DNA from: Ignavibacteriota bacterium
GTDB lineage: Bacteria; Bacteroidota; Ignavibacteria; Ignavibacteriales; Melioribacteraceae
Assembly: GCA_013112585.1 (NCBI GenBank)
Contig: JABFGH010000006.1
Coordinates: forward strand, 62,001 to 126,000
Direction of reading: 5' to 3'
DNA length: 64,000 nucleotides
Shown: piece after piece, positions 34,815 through 42,885 of the stretch
Layout: every line of letters starts with the position of its first letter
Numbering within the stretch: position 1 is the stretch's first letter
Notes under the pieces: model-generated
Told to the model about the DNA's origin: nothing
The model's input: only the letters and a program-made list of their open reading frames with translations
The model's database searches: none
Program-made: the position numbers and the translations under genes

Positions 34815-34845
34815 TTGCATTAAAAAAAAAATCATTCTATATTTG
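34815..34845 (+). promoter_or_regulatory. Promoter of the tRNA-rpmG-secE region, Bacteroidota-type
   Basis: TTG at 34815-34817, 20 bases, then TATATTTG at 34838-34845. This is the same arrangement and spacing as before the M16 peptidase gene. The predicted start is about 60 bases before tRNA-Tyr. Confidence 0.65.
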
Positions 34846-34909
34846 TAGCTCGATTATTTTAGATCGAAGTTCTTACAGTATTTAAAGACGCATTATAATG
34901 CGTTATCGC

Positions 34910-34992
34910 GGGCAGGCGCCAAAGCTGGAGAGTTGGGGCGGACTGTAAATCCGTTGGCTAAGCCTGAGGGGGTTCGATTCCCTCCCTGCCCA
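34910..34992 (+). tRNA. tRNA-Tyr (anticodon GTA)
   Basis: Acceptor arms GGGCAGG (34910-34916) and CCTGCCC (34985-34991), anticodon stem-loop CGGA-CTGTAAA-TCCG giving anticodon GTA, a long variable arm (TTGGCTAAGCC region) as expected for bacterial tRNA-Tyr, and T arm GAGGG/CCCTC around GGTTCGATT. Discriminator A. CCA is not encoded (ACA follows). It heads a Tyr-Gly-Thr tRNA cluster. Confidence 0.93.
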
Positions 34993-35266
34993 CATTACTC
35001 AAACCGATGAAGGAGAGTATGGAGCCTTCTCTATTCGTTTACTTCGTTGGTTTTTTCACGAAAATACTTTTAAATATATAAATGCTGATTAGATCAGCAT
35101 GCAAGTTCTTTTTGTGTTGAAATAGATTTTATTATGCGGGAGTAACCCACCAAAGGTGGACAAGCTCAGTTGGCAAAAGTTCTCCCGCTAAGCGGGATTG
35201 GTCGTAACTGTAAAATAGATTAAAGACTGATCTCTAATAGTTCCTTTTATGATGATAATAGTTTTC
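34993..35266. other. Spacer with small palindromes between tRNA-Tyr and tRNA-Gly
   Basis: Besides the broken tRNA-Gly copy listed separately, this stretch contains a perfect 8-bp hairpin ATGCTGAT-TAG-ATCAGCAT at 35082-35100 followed by CAAGTTCTTTTTG, which could act as a terminator or processing site. No coding content is seen. Confidence 0.55.
35136..35204 (+). pseudogene. Broken tRNA-Gly copy with palindrome in place of the anticodon arm
   Basis: The sequence starts GCGGGAGTAAC like the intact tRNA-Gly at 35267. It then has a 13-nt palindrome CCACCAAAGGTGG (35147-35159) and resumes the tRNA with GCTCAGTTGGC. Where the anticodon arm should be it has TCCCGCTAAGCGGGA (35183-35197), followed by TTGGTCG as in the intact gene. 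The T arm and 3' acceptor strand are absent. It cannot be a functional tRNA. Confidence 0.7.
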
Positions 35267-35340
35267 GCGGGAGTAACTCAGTTGGCTAGAGTCACAGCCT
35301 TCCAAGCTGTTGGTCGCGGGTTCGAGTCCCGTCTCCCGCT
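35267..35340 (+). tRNA. tRNA-Gly (anticodon TCC)
   Basis: Acceptor GCGGGAG (35267-35273) with CTCCCGC (35333-35339), D arm ACTC/GAGT, anticodon arm ACAGC-CTTCCAA-GCTGT (anticodon TCC), T arm GCGGG-TTCGAGT-CCCGT, discriminator T. CCA is not encoded. The cloverleaf is complete. Confidence 0.95.
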
Positions 35341-35354
35341 CAAAGATTAAAAAT

Positions 35355-35427
35355 GCTGACGTAGCTCAGTCGGTAGAGCACATCCTTGGTAAGGATGAGG
35401 TCACCGGTTCAATCCCGGTCGTCAGCT
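35355..35427 (+). tRNA. tRNA-Thr (anticodon GGT)
   Basis: Acceptor GCTGACG (35355-35361) with CGTCAGC (35420-35426), D arm GCTC/GAGC, anticodon arm CATCC-TTGGTAA-GGATG (anticodon GGT), T arm ACCGG-TTCAATC-CCGGT, discriminator T. CCA is not encoded. Two partial copies of its 3' part follow at an 86-bp period. Confidence 0.95.
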
Positions 35428-35615
35428 CAAAAAAAGTTCTTTACGTTTTGAAAAGAAAAATCAGAGCATCCCGCTGAGCGGGAAGGTCACCGGTTGAATC
35501 CCGGTCGTCAGCTCAAAAAAAGTTCTTTACGTTTTGAAAAGAAAATTCAGAGCATCCCGCTGAGCGGGAAGGTCACCGGTTCAATCCCGGTCGTCAGCTC
35601 AAAAAAAGTTCTTTA
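35401..35615 (+). repeat. 86-bp tandem repeat of the tRNA-Thr 3' part with spacer
   Basis: The segment from TCACCGG to the spacer after the tRNA recurs at 35401 (within the intact tRNA), 35487 and 35573, with an exact 86-base step. Each downstream copy has AGAGCA, then the 15-nt palindrome TCCCGCTGAGCGGGA (35469-35483 and 35555-35569), then AGGTCACCGG and the rest of the T arm and acceptor 3' strand, then AAAAAAAGTTCTTTAC. The 5' half of the tRNA is missing and the palindrome replaces the 17-nt anticodon arm. Confidence 0.88.
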
Positions 35616-35724
35616 CAGATTTTAAAAATATTTTAAGCCGATAGTTTTCGGCTTTGATTCAGATATAAGATTTAACTAATTGAAAAGTTTGAAATAGTCC
35701 AATGAAATTTTTTGGAGTTTTGGA

Positions 35725-35892
35725 ATGGCTAAAGCTAAAAATGCAAGACAAATAATTATTCTCGAAAGTACAGCAGGTACCGGTTACAGATACACAACCA
35801 AAAAGAATAAAAGAAATCACCCTGCGCGAGTTGAATATAAAAAATACGATCCAGTTGCAAGAAAGCACGTAATTTTTAAGGAAACTAAATAA
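35725..35892 (+). CDS. rpmG: 50S ribosomal protein bL33
   Basis: This 55-residue basic protein starts [18 protein letters not shown] and contains [23 protein letters not shown], the usual L33 core. It has no cysteines, so it is the zinc-free (C-) form. GGAG lies eight bases before the ATG. It sits between tRNA-Thr and tRNA-Trp and upstream of secE, a common bacterial order. Confidence 0.93.
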   Translation: MAKAKNARQIIILESTAGTGYRYTTKKNKRNHPARVEYKKYDPVARKHVIFKETK

Positions 35893-35895
35893 AAT

Positions 35896-35968
<73 letters not shown>

Positions 35969-35993
35969 CAACTTAATTTACCGGTAAAATGAA

Positions 35994-36179
35994 ATGAAAG
36001 AAAAAATAGTTAATTTTTTTAACGACGTTGTAAAAGAAATGAAAAAAGTAACATGGCCTACGAAGGATGAACTTAAAGAATCCACAATGGTTGTTATTGT
36101 TGTTTGCCTTATTATAGCTGCTTTTACCTACGTTATTGATATGGGAGTATCATACATAATAAAAGGAATTTTTCAGTAA
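35994..36179 (+). CDS. secE: Preprotein translocase subunit SecE
   Basis: The 61-residue protein has an amphipathic N-terminal helix with FFNDVVKEMKKVTWPTKDEL, the signature of bacterial SecE, then a single membrane helix (TMVVIVVCLIIAAFTYVI). SecE clamps SecY in the translocon. It overlaps nusG by one base (TAATG), so the two are probably translated together. Confidence 0.95.
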   Translation: MKEKIVNFFNDVVKEMKKVTWPTKDELKESTMVVIVVCLIIAAFTYVIDMGVSYIIKGIFQ

Positions 36180-36742
36180 TGGAAAATGAAAACACAAATA
36201 AAAACACAAATGCAAGCTGGTATGTAGTTCGTGTTTTTTCAGGTCACGAAAATAAGGTTAAAAACCTTATCGAGGCTGAAATGCGTGATGATGAGGCTCT
36301 CAGTTCAAGAATTTTTGAAGTTTTAGTACCTACTGAAAAGGTTTTTGAGGTGAAGGATGGGAAGAAGAAAACAAAAATAAAAAATTTTTTCCCGGGTTAT
36401 ATTCTCATTCAAGCTGATTTAGACAATAAGGTTAAAGATTTTATTGTTAACTCAGTTTCAGTAATGGGGTTTTTGGGTGATAAAACAAAACCAAATCCTC
36501 TTCAGCCGGATGAAGTAAAAAGAATTGTCGGTAGAATTTCAAAAAGTGATGAATCTGAAAGGACAGAAACAATATTCAGAGCGGGTGATTACGTTAAAAT
36601 TATTGATGGTCCTTTTAATAACTTCTCGGGTCATGTTCAGGAAGTTAATGAAGAAAAAATGAAAATTAAAGTTATGGTCTCTGTATTCGGCAGAAAAACA
36701 CCTGTTGAAATAGATTTCGTACAAGCAGAATTAGAAAAGTAA
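36179..36742 (+). CDS. nusG: Transcription termination/antitermination protein NusG
   Basis: The 187-residue protein has the NGN domain (SWYVVRVFSGHENKVKNLIE, FPGYILIQADL) and a C-terminal KOW domain (FRAGDYVKIIDGPFNNFSG). NusG binds the RNA polymerase clamp and links to NusE/S10 or Rho. It follows secE directly and precedes rplK, the standard order. Confidence 0.96.
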   Translation: MENENTNKNTNASWYVVRVFSGHENKVKNLIEAEMRDDEALSSRIFEVLVPTEKVFEVKDGKKKTKIKNFFPGYILIQADLDNKVKDFIVNSVSVMGFLGDKTKPNPLQPDEVKRIVGRISKSDESERTETIFRAGDYVKIIDGPFNNFSGHVQEVNEEKMKIKVMVSVFGRKTPVEIDFVQAELEK

Positions 36743-36767
36743 TAGAAATTAAAAACTAGGTTAAATT

Positions 36768-37193
36768 ATGGCTAAGAAAATTGCAGGTTATATAAAGCTT
36801 CAAATTCCGGCTGGTCAAGCAAATCCATCACCTCCCGTTGGTCCAGCTTTAGGTCAGCGTGGTGTAAATATTATGGAGTTTTGTAAACAGTTTAATGCAA
36901 AAACTGCAGATAAAGGTGGATTAATAATACCCGTTGTTATTACAGTTTATGCTGATAAGTCTTTTACATTTATTACAAAAACACCACCGGCAGCAGTATT
37001 GCTTAGAAAAGCGGTTAATATTGAAAAAGGTTCAGCAGAACCAAACAAAACAAAAGTAGCAGAAGTAACTCAAGCTCAGCTTCAGGAAATAGCAGAATTA
37101 AAAATGCCTGACCTGAATGCAAATGATATTGAACATGCAAAAAATATGATTGCAGGTACAGCCAGAAGCATGGGTATAACAGTAGTTAATTAA
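36768..37193 (+). CDS. rplK: 50S ribosomal protein uL11
   Basis: 141 residues, beginning [20 protein letters not shown] and continuing [17 protein letters not shown], the GTPase-centre-binding N-terminal domain; the C-terminal rRNA-binding domain ends [10 protein letters not shown]11 forms the factor-binding stalk base. Confidence 0.97.
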   Translation: MAKKIAGYIKLQIPAGQANPSPPVGPALGQRGVNIMEFCKQFNAKTADKGGLIIPVVITVYADKSFTFITKTPPAAVLLRKAVNIEKGSAEPNKTKVAEVTQAQLQEIAELKMPDLNANDIEHAKNMIAGTARSMGITVVN

Positions 37194-37219
37194 GTTTAAA
37201 ACTTTAAAATGATTGAGCA

Positions 37220-37921
37220 ATGAAAATTACGAAAAAGAAAAAAGCGCAAATAGAAAAAGTTGATACTAAAAAAGAGTATTCCTTAGAAGATGCCGTTAAA
37301 GTTTTAAAGGAAAGTTCAACTGTAAAGTTTAATGAATCATTAGACTGCGCCATTAAATTGGGTGTTGACCCAAGGCATGCCGATCAAATGGTAAGAGGCA
37401 CAGTCTCACTTCCGCACGGTACAGGTAAAGAAGTTAAGGTGCTTGTAATTACTAAAAGCGGTAAAGCCGAAGAAGCACTTGATGCAGGAGCCGATTACGC
37501 CGGATTTGAAGAATACCTTGAAAAAATAAAAGGCGGCTGGGCTGATGTTGATGTTATTATTGCAACGCCCGATTCCATGGCTGATTTAGGAAAACTTGGT
37601 AGAATTTTAGGACCGAGAGGATTAATGCCTAACCCTAAAAGCGGTACGGTAACTAACGATGTTGTATCTGCAGTACAGGAAGTTAAAGCAGGTAAAATTG
37701 AATTTAGAGTAGATAAAACCGGTATAGTACATGCATCATTAGGCAAACTTTCCTTTAATGAAGATCAGCTGTTAGATAACGCAAAAGCCTTTTTAAAGAC
37801 AATAATTAAAATGAAACCTGCCTCATCTAAAGGACAATATGTTCGAAGCTTGTTCTTATCCAGTACCATGGGTCCTGGTTTGAAGATAGCTAAAGAAGAA
37901 GCAACTACATTTGCTAAATAA
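37220..37921 (+). CDS. rplA: 50S ribosomal protein uL1
   Basis: 233 residues, with DPRHADQMVRGTVSLPHGTG and LGRILGPRGLMPNPKSGTV, the two conserved L1 blocks. L1 forms the mobile L1 stalk and in many bacteria represses its own operon (rplK-rplA). No clear L1-binding mimic was identified upstream of rplK. Confidence 0.97.
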   Translation: MKITKKKKAQIEKVDTKKEYSLEDAVKVLKESSTVKFNESLDCAIKLGVDPRHADQMVRGTVSLPHGTGKEVKVLVITKSGKAEEALDAGADYAGFEEYLEKIKGGWADVDVIIATPDSMADLGKLGRILGPRGLMPNPKSGTVTNDVVSAVQEVKAGKIEFRVDKTGIVHASLGKLSFNEDQLLDNAKAFLKTIIKMKPASSKGQYVRSLFLSSTMGPGLKIAKEEATTFAK

Positions 37922-37989
37922 GTTTACGCACTCATTATAAATAAATGCTTCAATAATTCGTAAACCAATAAAACTAAGTTGGGAAAAGA
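37922..37989 (+). promoter_or_regulatory. rplA-rplJ spacer with a weak hairpin, possible L10 leader
   Basis: GTTTACG (37922-37928) and CGTAAAC (37959-37965) form a 7-bp stem with a 30-nt loop directly before rplJ. In many bacteria the L10(L12)4 complex represses rplJ through a leader; this spacer is shorter than the E. coli leader and the K-turn elements were not recognised, so the role is speculative. Confidence 0.3.
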
Positions 37990-38511
37990 ATGAATAAGAC
38001 TGAAAAAGAAGAAATTGTCGCAGAAATAAGCGAACATCTAAATCAGTCAACAGCCGTATTTTTAGTTGATTATAACGGAATAAATGTATCCGACATAAGT
38101 CAGCTGAGAAGAGAATTTCTTAAGGAAGGATTGACATATAAGGTTTATAAAAACACCTTATTTAAAAAATCAATTACTGACTTGGGTAAATTTGAAAAGT
38201 TTGAAGATATTCTACAAGGTATGAATGGTTTTATTTTTACCGGCGAAAATTACGTAGCACCGGCAAAAATAATTAAAAAATATTTTGATAAAGAGAAAAA
38301 ATTCATTCTTAAAGGTTGTTACATCGATGATCAGTATTTCGGTGGCGACAAGTTGGATGTACTCGCTTCTATGCCTACAAAAGAAGAAGTGATGTCAAGT
38401 ATAGTAGGCAGCATCGCAGCACCTGCTTCGGGTATTGTTGGTGCAATTAACGCTGTTATGCGCGATGTTGTTGGTGTCGTTGATGCCATCAGCAAAAAGG
38501 AAGCAGCTTAA
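37990..38511 (+). CDS. rplJ: 50S ribosomal protein uL10
   Basis: 173 residues with AVFLVDYNGINVSDISQLRR near the N-terminus and KVYKNTLFKKSI, typical of L10. The C-terminal helix binds L7/L12 dimers, forming the stalk. rplL follows, as usual. Confidence 0.96.
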   Translation: MNKTEKEEIVAEISEHLNQSTAVFLVDYNGINVSDISQLRREFLKEGLTYKVYKNTLFKKSITDLGKFEKFEDILQGMNGFIFTGENYVAPAKIIKKYFDKEKKFILKGCYIDDQYFGGDKLDVLASMPTKEEVMSSIVGSIAAPASGIVGAINAVMRDVVGVVDAISKKEAA

Positions 38512-38564
38512 TATTTTAACTTAAAATGAAATTATAAATTAAAAGATAAACCAAGGAGTATTAA

Positions 38565-38945
38565 ATGTCAGAGAAAATAGCTGAAATAGTCGAAAAGATT
38601 AAAGGCTTAACACTCGTTGAAGCATCGGAACTTAAAACTGCTTTAGAGGATGAATTTGGTGTAACCGCAGCTGCCCCGGTAGTTATGGGTGGTGCTGTTG
38701 CCGGCGGCGGAGAAGCTGCAGCAGCTGAAGAAAAAACTGAATTTGATGTTGTAATGACCAGTTTTGGTGACAAGAAAATTAATGTTATTAAAGTAGTAAG
38801 AGCTCACACAGGTTTAGGCTTAAAAGAAGCTAAGGACTTAGTTGACGGAGCACCTAGTACTGTTAAAGAAGCCGCGCCTAAAGATGAAGCCGAAAAGCTT
38901 AAGAAAGAGCTTGAAGAAGCAGGCGCTACAATAGAATTAAAATAA
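38565..38945 (+). CDS. rplL: 50S ribosomal protein bL12 (L7/L12)
   Basis: 126 residues: an N-terminal dimerisation helix ([19 protein letters not shown]), a flexible Ala/Gly-rich hinge ([17 protein letters not shown]) and the factor-binding C-terminal domain ([19 protein letters not shown]). AAGGAG lies six bases before the ATG, a strong signal in keeping with its higher stoichiometry. Confidence 0.97.
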   Translation: MSEKIAEIVEKIKGLTLVEASELKTALEDEFGVTAAAPVVMGGAVAGGGEAAAAEEKTEFDVVMTSFGDKKINVIKVVRAHTGLGLKEAKDLVDGAPSTVKEAAPKDEAEKLKKELEEAGATIELK

Positions 38946-38975
38946 ACATTTTTACCAATTATTTACACTTTGCTC

Positions 38976-39013
38976 AAGTGGTAGGAAGGTTAAATTCCAT
39001 CTTACCACTTTTG
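38976..39013 (+). terminator. Hairpin between rplL and rpoB, possible attenuator
   Basis: AAGTGGTAGGA (38976-38986) pairs with TCTTACCACTT (39000-39010), an 11-bp stem with one G-U pair and a 13-nt loop, followed by TTG. In E. coli a partial terminator between rplL and rpoB lowers polymerase gene expression relative to ribosomal proteins; this hairpin is in the same place. Confidence 0.6.
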
Positions 39014-39067
39014 TTTGATATAAATAGCCCAAAAAACTTAAACGTTAATACTTAACGGAGGTAAGGG

Positions 39068-42000
39068 TTGGATAACTATAAAAAGAATAAAGTTACTGAC
39101 AGAATTACTTTTTCACAAATTGACCCGGCAATTGATGTTCCGGACCTTTTAAACATTCAATTGGAGTCTTTCGAAGACTTCCTTCAGCTTAGAGCTAAAT
39201 TTGATGAAAGAGAAAACAAAGGATTGGAAGGAGTTTTTGCTTCTAACTTTCCTATTTTAGATAATAAAGAGTTTTATCGCCTCGATTATATTGGCTACAA
39301 TATTGAAAAACCCCGTTTTTCTATTGCTGAATGTGAAGAGAGGGGATTGACTTATAATGCGCCGCTTAAAGCTAAGCTTAGATTATCAACACGTGATGAT
39401 GAGACAGGCGAATATGTTAATACGGTTGAACAGGAAGTCTATTTAGGCAACTTGCCCTTTATGACTGAAAGAGGAACCTTTATTATAAATGGTGCTGAAA
39501 GAGTTATTGTAAGTCAGCTTCATCGGTCTCCCGGTGTTGCATTTGCACAAACTGTTCACCCTAACGGAACTCCTATTTACTCGGCAAGGATTATTCCTTT
39601 CCGCGGTTCATGGGTTGAGTTTGCCACTGATATTAATCATATAATGTATGTTTATATCGATAGAAGAAAAAAGTTTCCGGCAACAACATTACTTAGAGCA
39701 TTAGACTATACTACTGATGATGAAATCTTAAACTTGTTCTCATTAATTGAAGAAGTAAAAGTTAAAAAATTAGATGAGAAAGAACATGCAGGCAGAGTTG
39801 CCGCTAATGATGTAATTGATACTTCAAGCGGTGAAATTTTTGTTGCCAAAGATGAAGAACTGACTGAAGAAATTGTATTGAATATTAAAGGTTCATCGGT
39901 AAATTCTATTCAGCTGATAAGTTCCGATACATCGTATGATCAAGACTTAGTAATAAATACAATCAGAAAAGATACATCAAAAACCAAAGAAGAAGCACTA
40001 TTTGCAATTTACAGGCAATTACGATCAGGTGAAGCCCCGGATGTTGATACTGCACAATCACTGATAGATAAATTATTCTTCAATGAAAAAAGATATGATC
40101 TTGGTGATGTAGGCAGATTTAGAATGAATGATAAGTTAGGACTAAAGATTCCAATGGAAACAAAGGTTCTAACAATAGAAGATATTATTGCAATTATGAA
40201 AAGTATTATCAAACTGAAAAACGGAAACGTTGCAGTAGATGATATTGATCACCTTGGAAATAGAAGAGTAAGAACAGTTGGCGAACAGCTAATGCAGCAA
40301 TATAATGTTGGATTAGCCCGAATGTCCCGCACAATTAAAGAACGTATGAATATGCGTGATCAGGAAAACATGCAGCCGCATGATTTAGTTAATGCCAGAA
40401 CAATCAGCAGTGTCATTAATGCCTTCTTCGGAACAAATCAGCTTTCACAGTTTATGGATCAAACTAATCCGCTGGCTGAACTGACCCACAAGAGAAGAGT
40501 TTCTGCATTAGGACCGGGTGGATTAACCAGAGAAAGAGCCGGATTTGAGGTACGTGACGTTCACCATTCTCATTACGGCAGATTGTGCCCGATTGAAACT
40601 CCTGAAGGTCCGAACATTGGTCTTATTTCCTCACTAACAATATTTTCTACAGTAAACCATTTTGGATTTTTAGAAACTCCATATAGAAAAGTTGTTAAAG
40701 GTAAGGTGTCATCCAGTGTTGATTATTTAAGTGCTGATCAAGAGGATGAATACACAATTGCTCAGGCAAATGCACCAATAGATAAGAAAGGTAACTACGA
40801 ATTAGAAAGAGTAAAATGCCGTTATAAAGGTGAGTTCCCAGTTGTGACTCCCGAAAATGTGCATTATATGGATGTTGCCCCCTCGCAAATAGTTAGTGCT
40901 GCAGCAGCTCTAATTCCTTTTCTAGAGCATGATGATGCTAACCGTGCATTGATGGGATCGAATATGCAGCGCCAGGCTGTTCCGTTGATGGTGCCTGAAG
41001 CTCCGCTTGTTGGTACGGGTATGGAAAGTAAAATTGCCCGTGATTCAAGATCAATTATTATTGCGGAAGATAATGGTGTGATTGAATATTCAGACGCAAA
41101 AAAAATTATTATTAAATATGATTTAGACCCGAATAGTGAAGAAGCTCTTACTAATTTTCATGATGAAAGAAGAGTGACTTACGATTTGATTAAGTTTTCC
41201 GGCACAAACCAGGAAACTTGCTTCAATCAAAAGCCTATAGTTAAGACCGGACAAAAAATCAAAAAAGGTGATATTCTTGCCGATGGTCCATCAATAGATA
41301 ATGGTGAATTAGCACTCGGTAAAAATGTGTCGGTTGCGTTTATGCCCTGGCGAGGTTACAACTTTGAGGATGCTATTGTATTAAGTGAAAGAATAGTTGC
41401 CGAAGATGTCTACACCTCAATTCACATTGAAGAGTTTGAACTTCAAGTGCGTGAAACAAAACGCGGTGAAGAAGAACTGACACGAGATATACCTAATGTT
41501 AGTGAAGAAGCAACTAAAGATCTTGATGAGAATGGAATTATAAGAGAAGGTGCCGAAGTAAGGGAAGGCGATATACTAATTGGTAAAATAACACCAAAAG
41601 GTGAAACAGACCCGACACCGGAAGAAAAACTTCTTAAAGCTATTTTCGGCGATAAAGCCGGCGATGTAAAAGATGCATCATTAAAAGCGCCGCCCGGATT
41701 AAAAGGTATTGTAATCAAAACAAGGCTTTTTAGTAGAAAAAGAAGAGATACCGATTCCAAAAAAATTGAGAAAAAGCAGCTTGAATCTTTAGAGCAAAGT
41801 TTTGATAGGAAGAAAGCCGCTCATTATAAATCTTTAGTTGAAAAAATAACTAGGATTTGTGAAAATAAAAAGACTGTAATTGTAAGAGACCTTGACGGCT
41901 CTGTTGTATTTAGAACCGGAACTGTACTAAATGAAAATACTTTTGCAAATATGGAAGATATTACCAAACTAGATTATACCCAAAACTGGTTTGATGATGA

Positions 42001-42847
42001 AAAGTCTTCAGAGATGATAACTAAACTTTACACAAACTATTTTGATTTCCTATCCGATTTGAGTGAAGAAAACAAGAGAGAGAAACTTAAAATACAAAGT
42101 GGTGATGAGCTTTCACCGGGAATCGTTCAGTTGGCTAAAGTTTATGTTGCTAAAAAACGTAAACTTTCGGTTGGTGATAAAATGGCAGGGCGACACGGAA
42201 ATAAAGGTGTTGTTGCAAAAATAGTTCCGGTTGAAGATATGCCTTATCACGAAGATGGTACTCCCGTTGATATAATACTTAATCCGCTTGGTGTGCCATC
42301 GCGTATGAATTTAGGTCAGATTTATGAAACAGCATTAGGCTGGGTAGGAAAAATACTCGGTTTAAAATTTGAAACACCTATTTTTGATGGTGCCAATTTA
42401 TCCGACGTTGAAGGCTGGCTTGAAAAAGCCGGATTAGCCGAAGGCAGCAAAACAACATTGTATGATGGTAGAACTGGAGATAAATTCCACCAAAAAGTTA
42501 CCTGCGGATTTATATATATGCTTAAATTAGGGCATATGGTTGATGATAAAATACATGCAAGATCAATTGGTCCATACTCATTAATTACACAGCAGCCATT
42601 GGGCGGTAAAGCTCAATTCGGTGGTCAGCGTTTTGGTGAAATGGAAGTATGGGCACTTGAAGGATATGGCGCTGCTAATATTCTACAAGAGATTCTTACA
42701 GTTAAGAGTGACGATGTAACAGGCAGAGCAAAGACATACGAAGCTATTGTTAAAGGCGAAAATCTGGTTCGACCAAGTATTCCCGAATCATTTAACGTTC
42801 TTATTAAAGAGCTTCAAGGATTAGGATTAGATATTAAAATTAATTAG
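39068..42847 (+). CDS. rpoB: DNA-directed RNA polymerase subunit beta
   Basis: The 1259-residue protein is complete. It has NGAERVIVSQLHRSPGV in the N-terminal region, the rifampicin-pocket stretch GTNQLSQFMDQTNPLAELTH, RRVSALGPGGLTRERAGFEV, and GRHGNKGVVAKIVPVEDMPY near the C-terminus. No intein or large insertion is apparent. The start is TTG with GGAGG six bases upstream. The rifampicin-region residues (SQFMDQ, HKRR-like, SALGPGG) look wild-type. Confidence 0.97.
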   Translation: MDNYKKNKVTDRITFSQIDPAIDVPDLLNIQLESFEDFLQLRAKFDERENKGLEGVFASNFPILDNKEFYRLDYIGYNIEKPRFSIAECEERGLTYNAPLKAKLRLSTRDDETGEYVNTVEQEVYLGNLPFMTERGTFIINGAERVIVSQLHRSPGVAFAQTVHPNGTPIYSARIIPFRGSWVEFATDINHIMYVYIDRRKKFPATTLLRALDYTTDDEILNLFSLIEEVKVKKLDEKEHAGRVAANDVIDTSSGEIFVAKDEELTEEIVLNIKGSSVNSIQLISSDTSYDQDLVINTIRKDTSKTKEEALFAIYRQLRSGEAPDVDTAQSLIDKLFFNEKRYDLGDVGRFRMNDKLGLKIPMETKVLTIEDIIAIMKSIIKLKNGNVAVDDIDHLGNRRVRTVGEQLMQQYNVGLARMSRTIKERMNMRDQENMQPHDLVNARTISSVINAFFGTNQLSQFMDQTNPLAELTHKRRVSALGPGGLTRERAGFEVRDVHHSHYGRLCPIETPEGPNIGLISSLTIFSTVNHFGFLETPYRKVVKGKVSSSVDYLSADQEDEYTIAQANAPIDKKGNYELERVKCRYKGEFPVVTPENVHYMDVAPSQIVSAAAALIPFLEHDDANRALMGSNMQRQAVPLMVPEAPLVGTGMESKIARDSRSIIIAEDNGVIEYSDAKKIIIKYDLDPNSEEALTNFHDERRVTYDLIKFSGTNQETCFNQKPIVKTGQKIKKGDILADGPSIDNGELALGKNVSVAFMPWRGYNFEDAIVLSERIVAEDVYTSIHIEEFELQVRETKRGEEELTRDIPNVSEEATKDLDENGIIREGAEVREGDILIGKITPKGETDPTPEEKLLKAIFGDKAGDVKDASLKAPPGLKGIVIKTRLFSRKRRDTDSKKIEKKQLESLEQSFDRKKAAHYKSLVEKITRICENKKTVIVRDLDGSVVFRTGTVLNENTFANMEDITKLDYTQNWFDDEKSSEMITKLYTNYFDFLSDLSEENKREKLKIQSGDELSPGIVQLAKVYVAKKRKLSVGDKMAGRHGNKGVVAKIVPVEDMPYHEDGTPVDIILNPLGVPSRMNLGQIYETALGWVGKILGLKFETPIFDGANLSDVEGWLEKAGLAEGSKTTLYDGRTGDKFHQKVTCGFIYMLKLGHMVDDKIHARSIGPYSLITQQPLGGKAQFGGQRFGEMEVWALEGYGAANILQEILTVKSDDVTGRAKTYEAIVKGENLVRPSIPESFNVLIKELQGLGLDIKIN

Positions 42848-42885
42848 TGAAGAAATTAACTTAAAGTTTTTAAAGGGGATAACTT

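Larger units (their letters stand above)
34492..34909. other. Intergenic region before the tRNA cluster: repeats and promoter
   Basis: No gene is seen in these 418 bases. They hold a degenerate heptamer array (34514-34555), a hairpin cluster ending in CCTGCCT/AGGCAGG (34575-34616), a heptamer CGACTAC array (34745-34788) and a strong Bacteroidota-type promoter (34815-34845) that would serve the tRNA genes. Confidence 0.7.

Noticed and set aside
35401-35615. 86-bp tandem units as a CRISPR-like array
   Set aside because: The whole unit, including the 'spacer', is repeated and derives from tRNA-Thr; there are no variable spacers and no cas genes.
39068-42847. Possible intein or unusual insertion in rpoB and rpoC
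   Set aside because: Lengths and motif spacing are normal for the group and no splicing motifs were seen.
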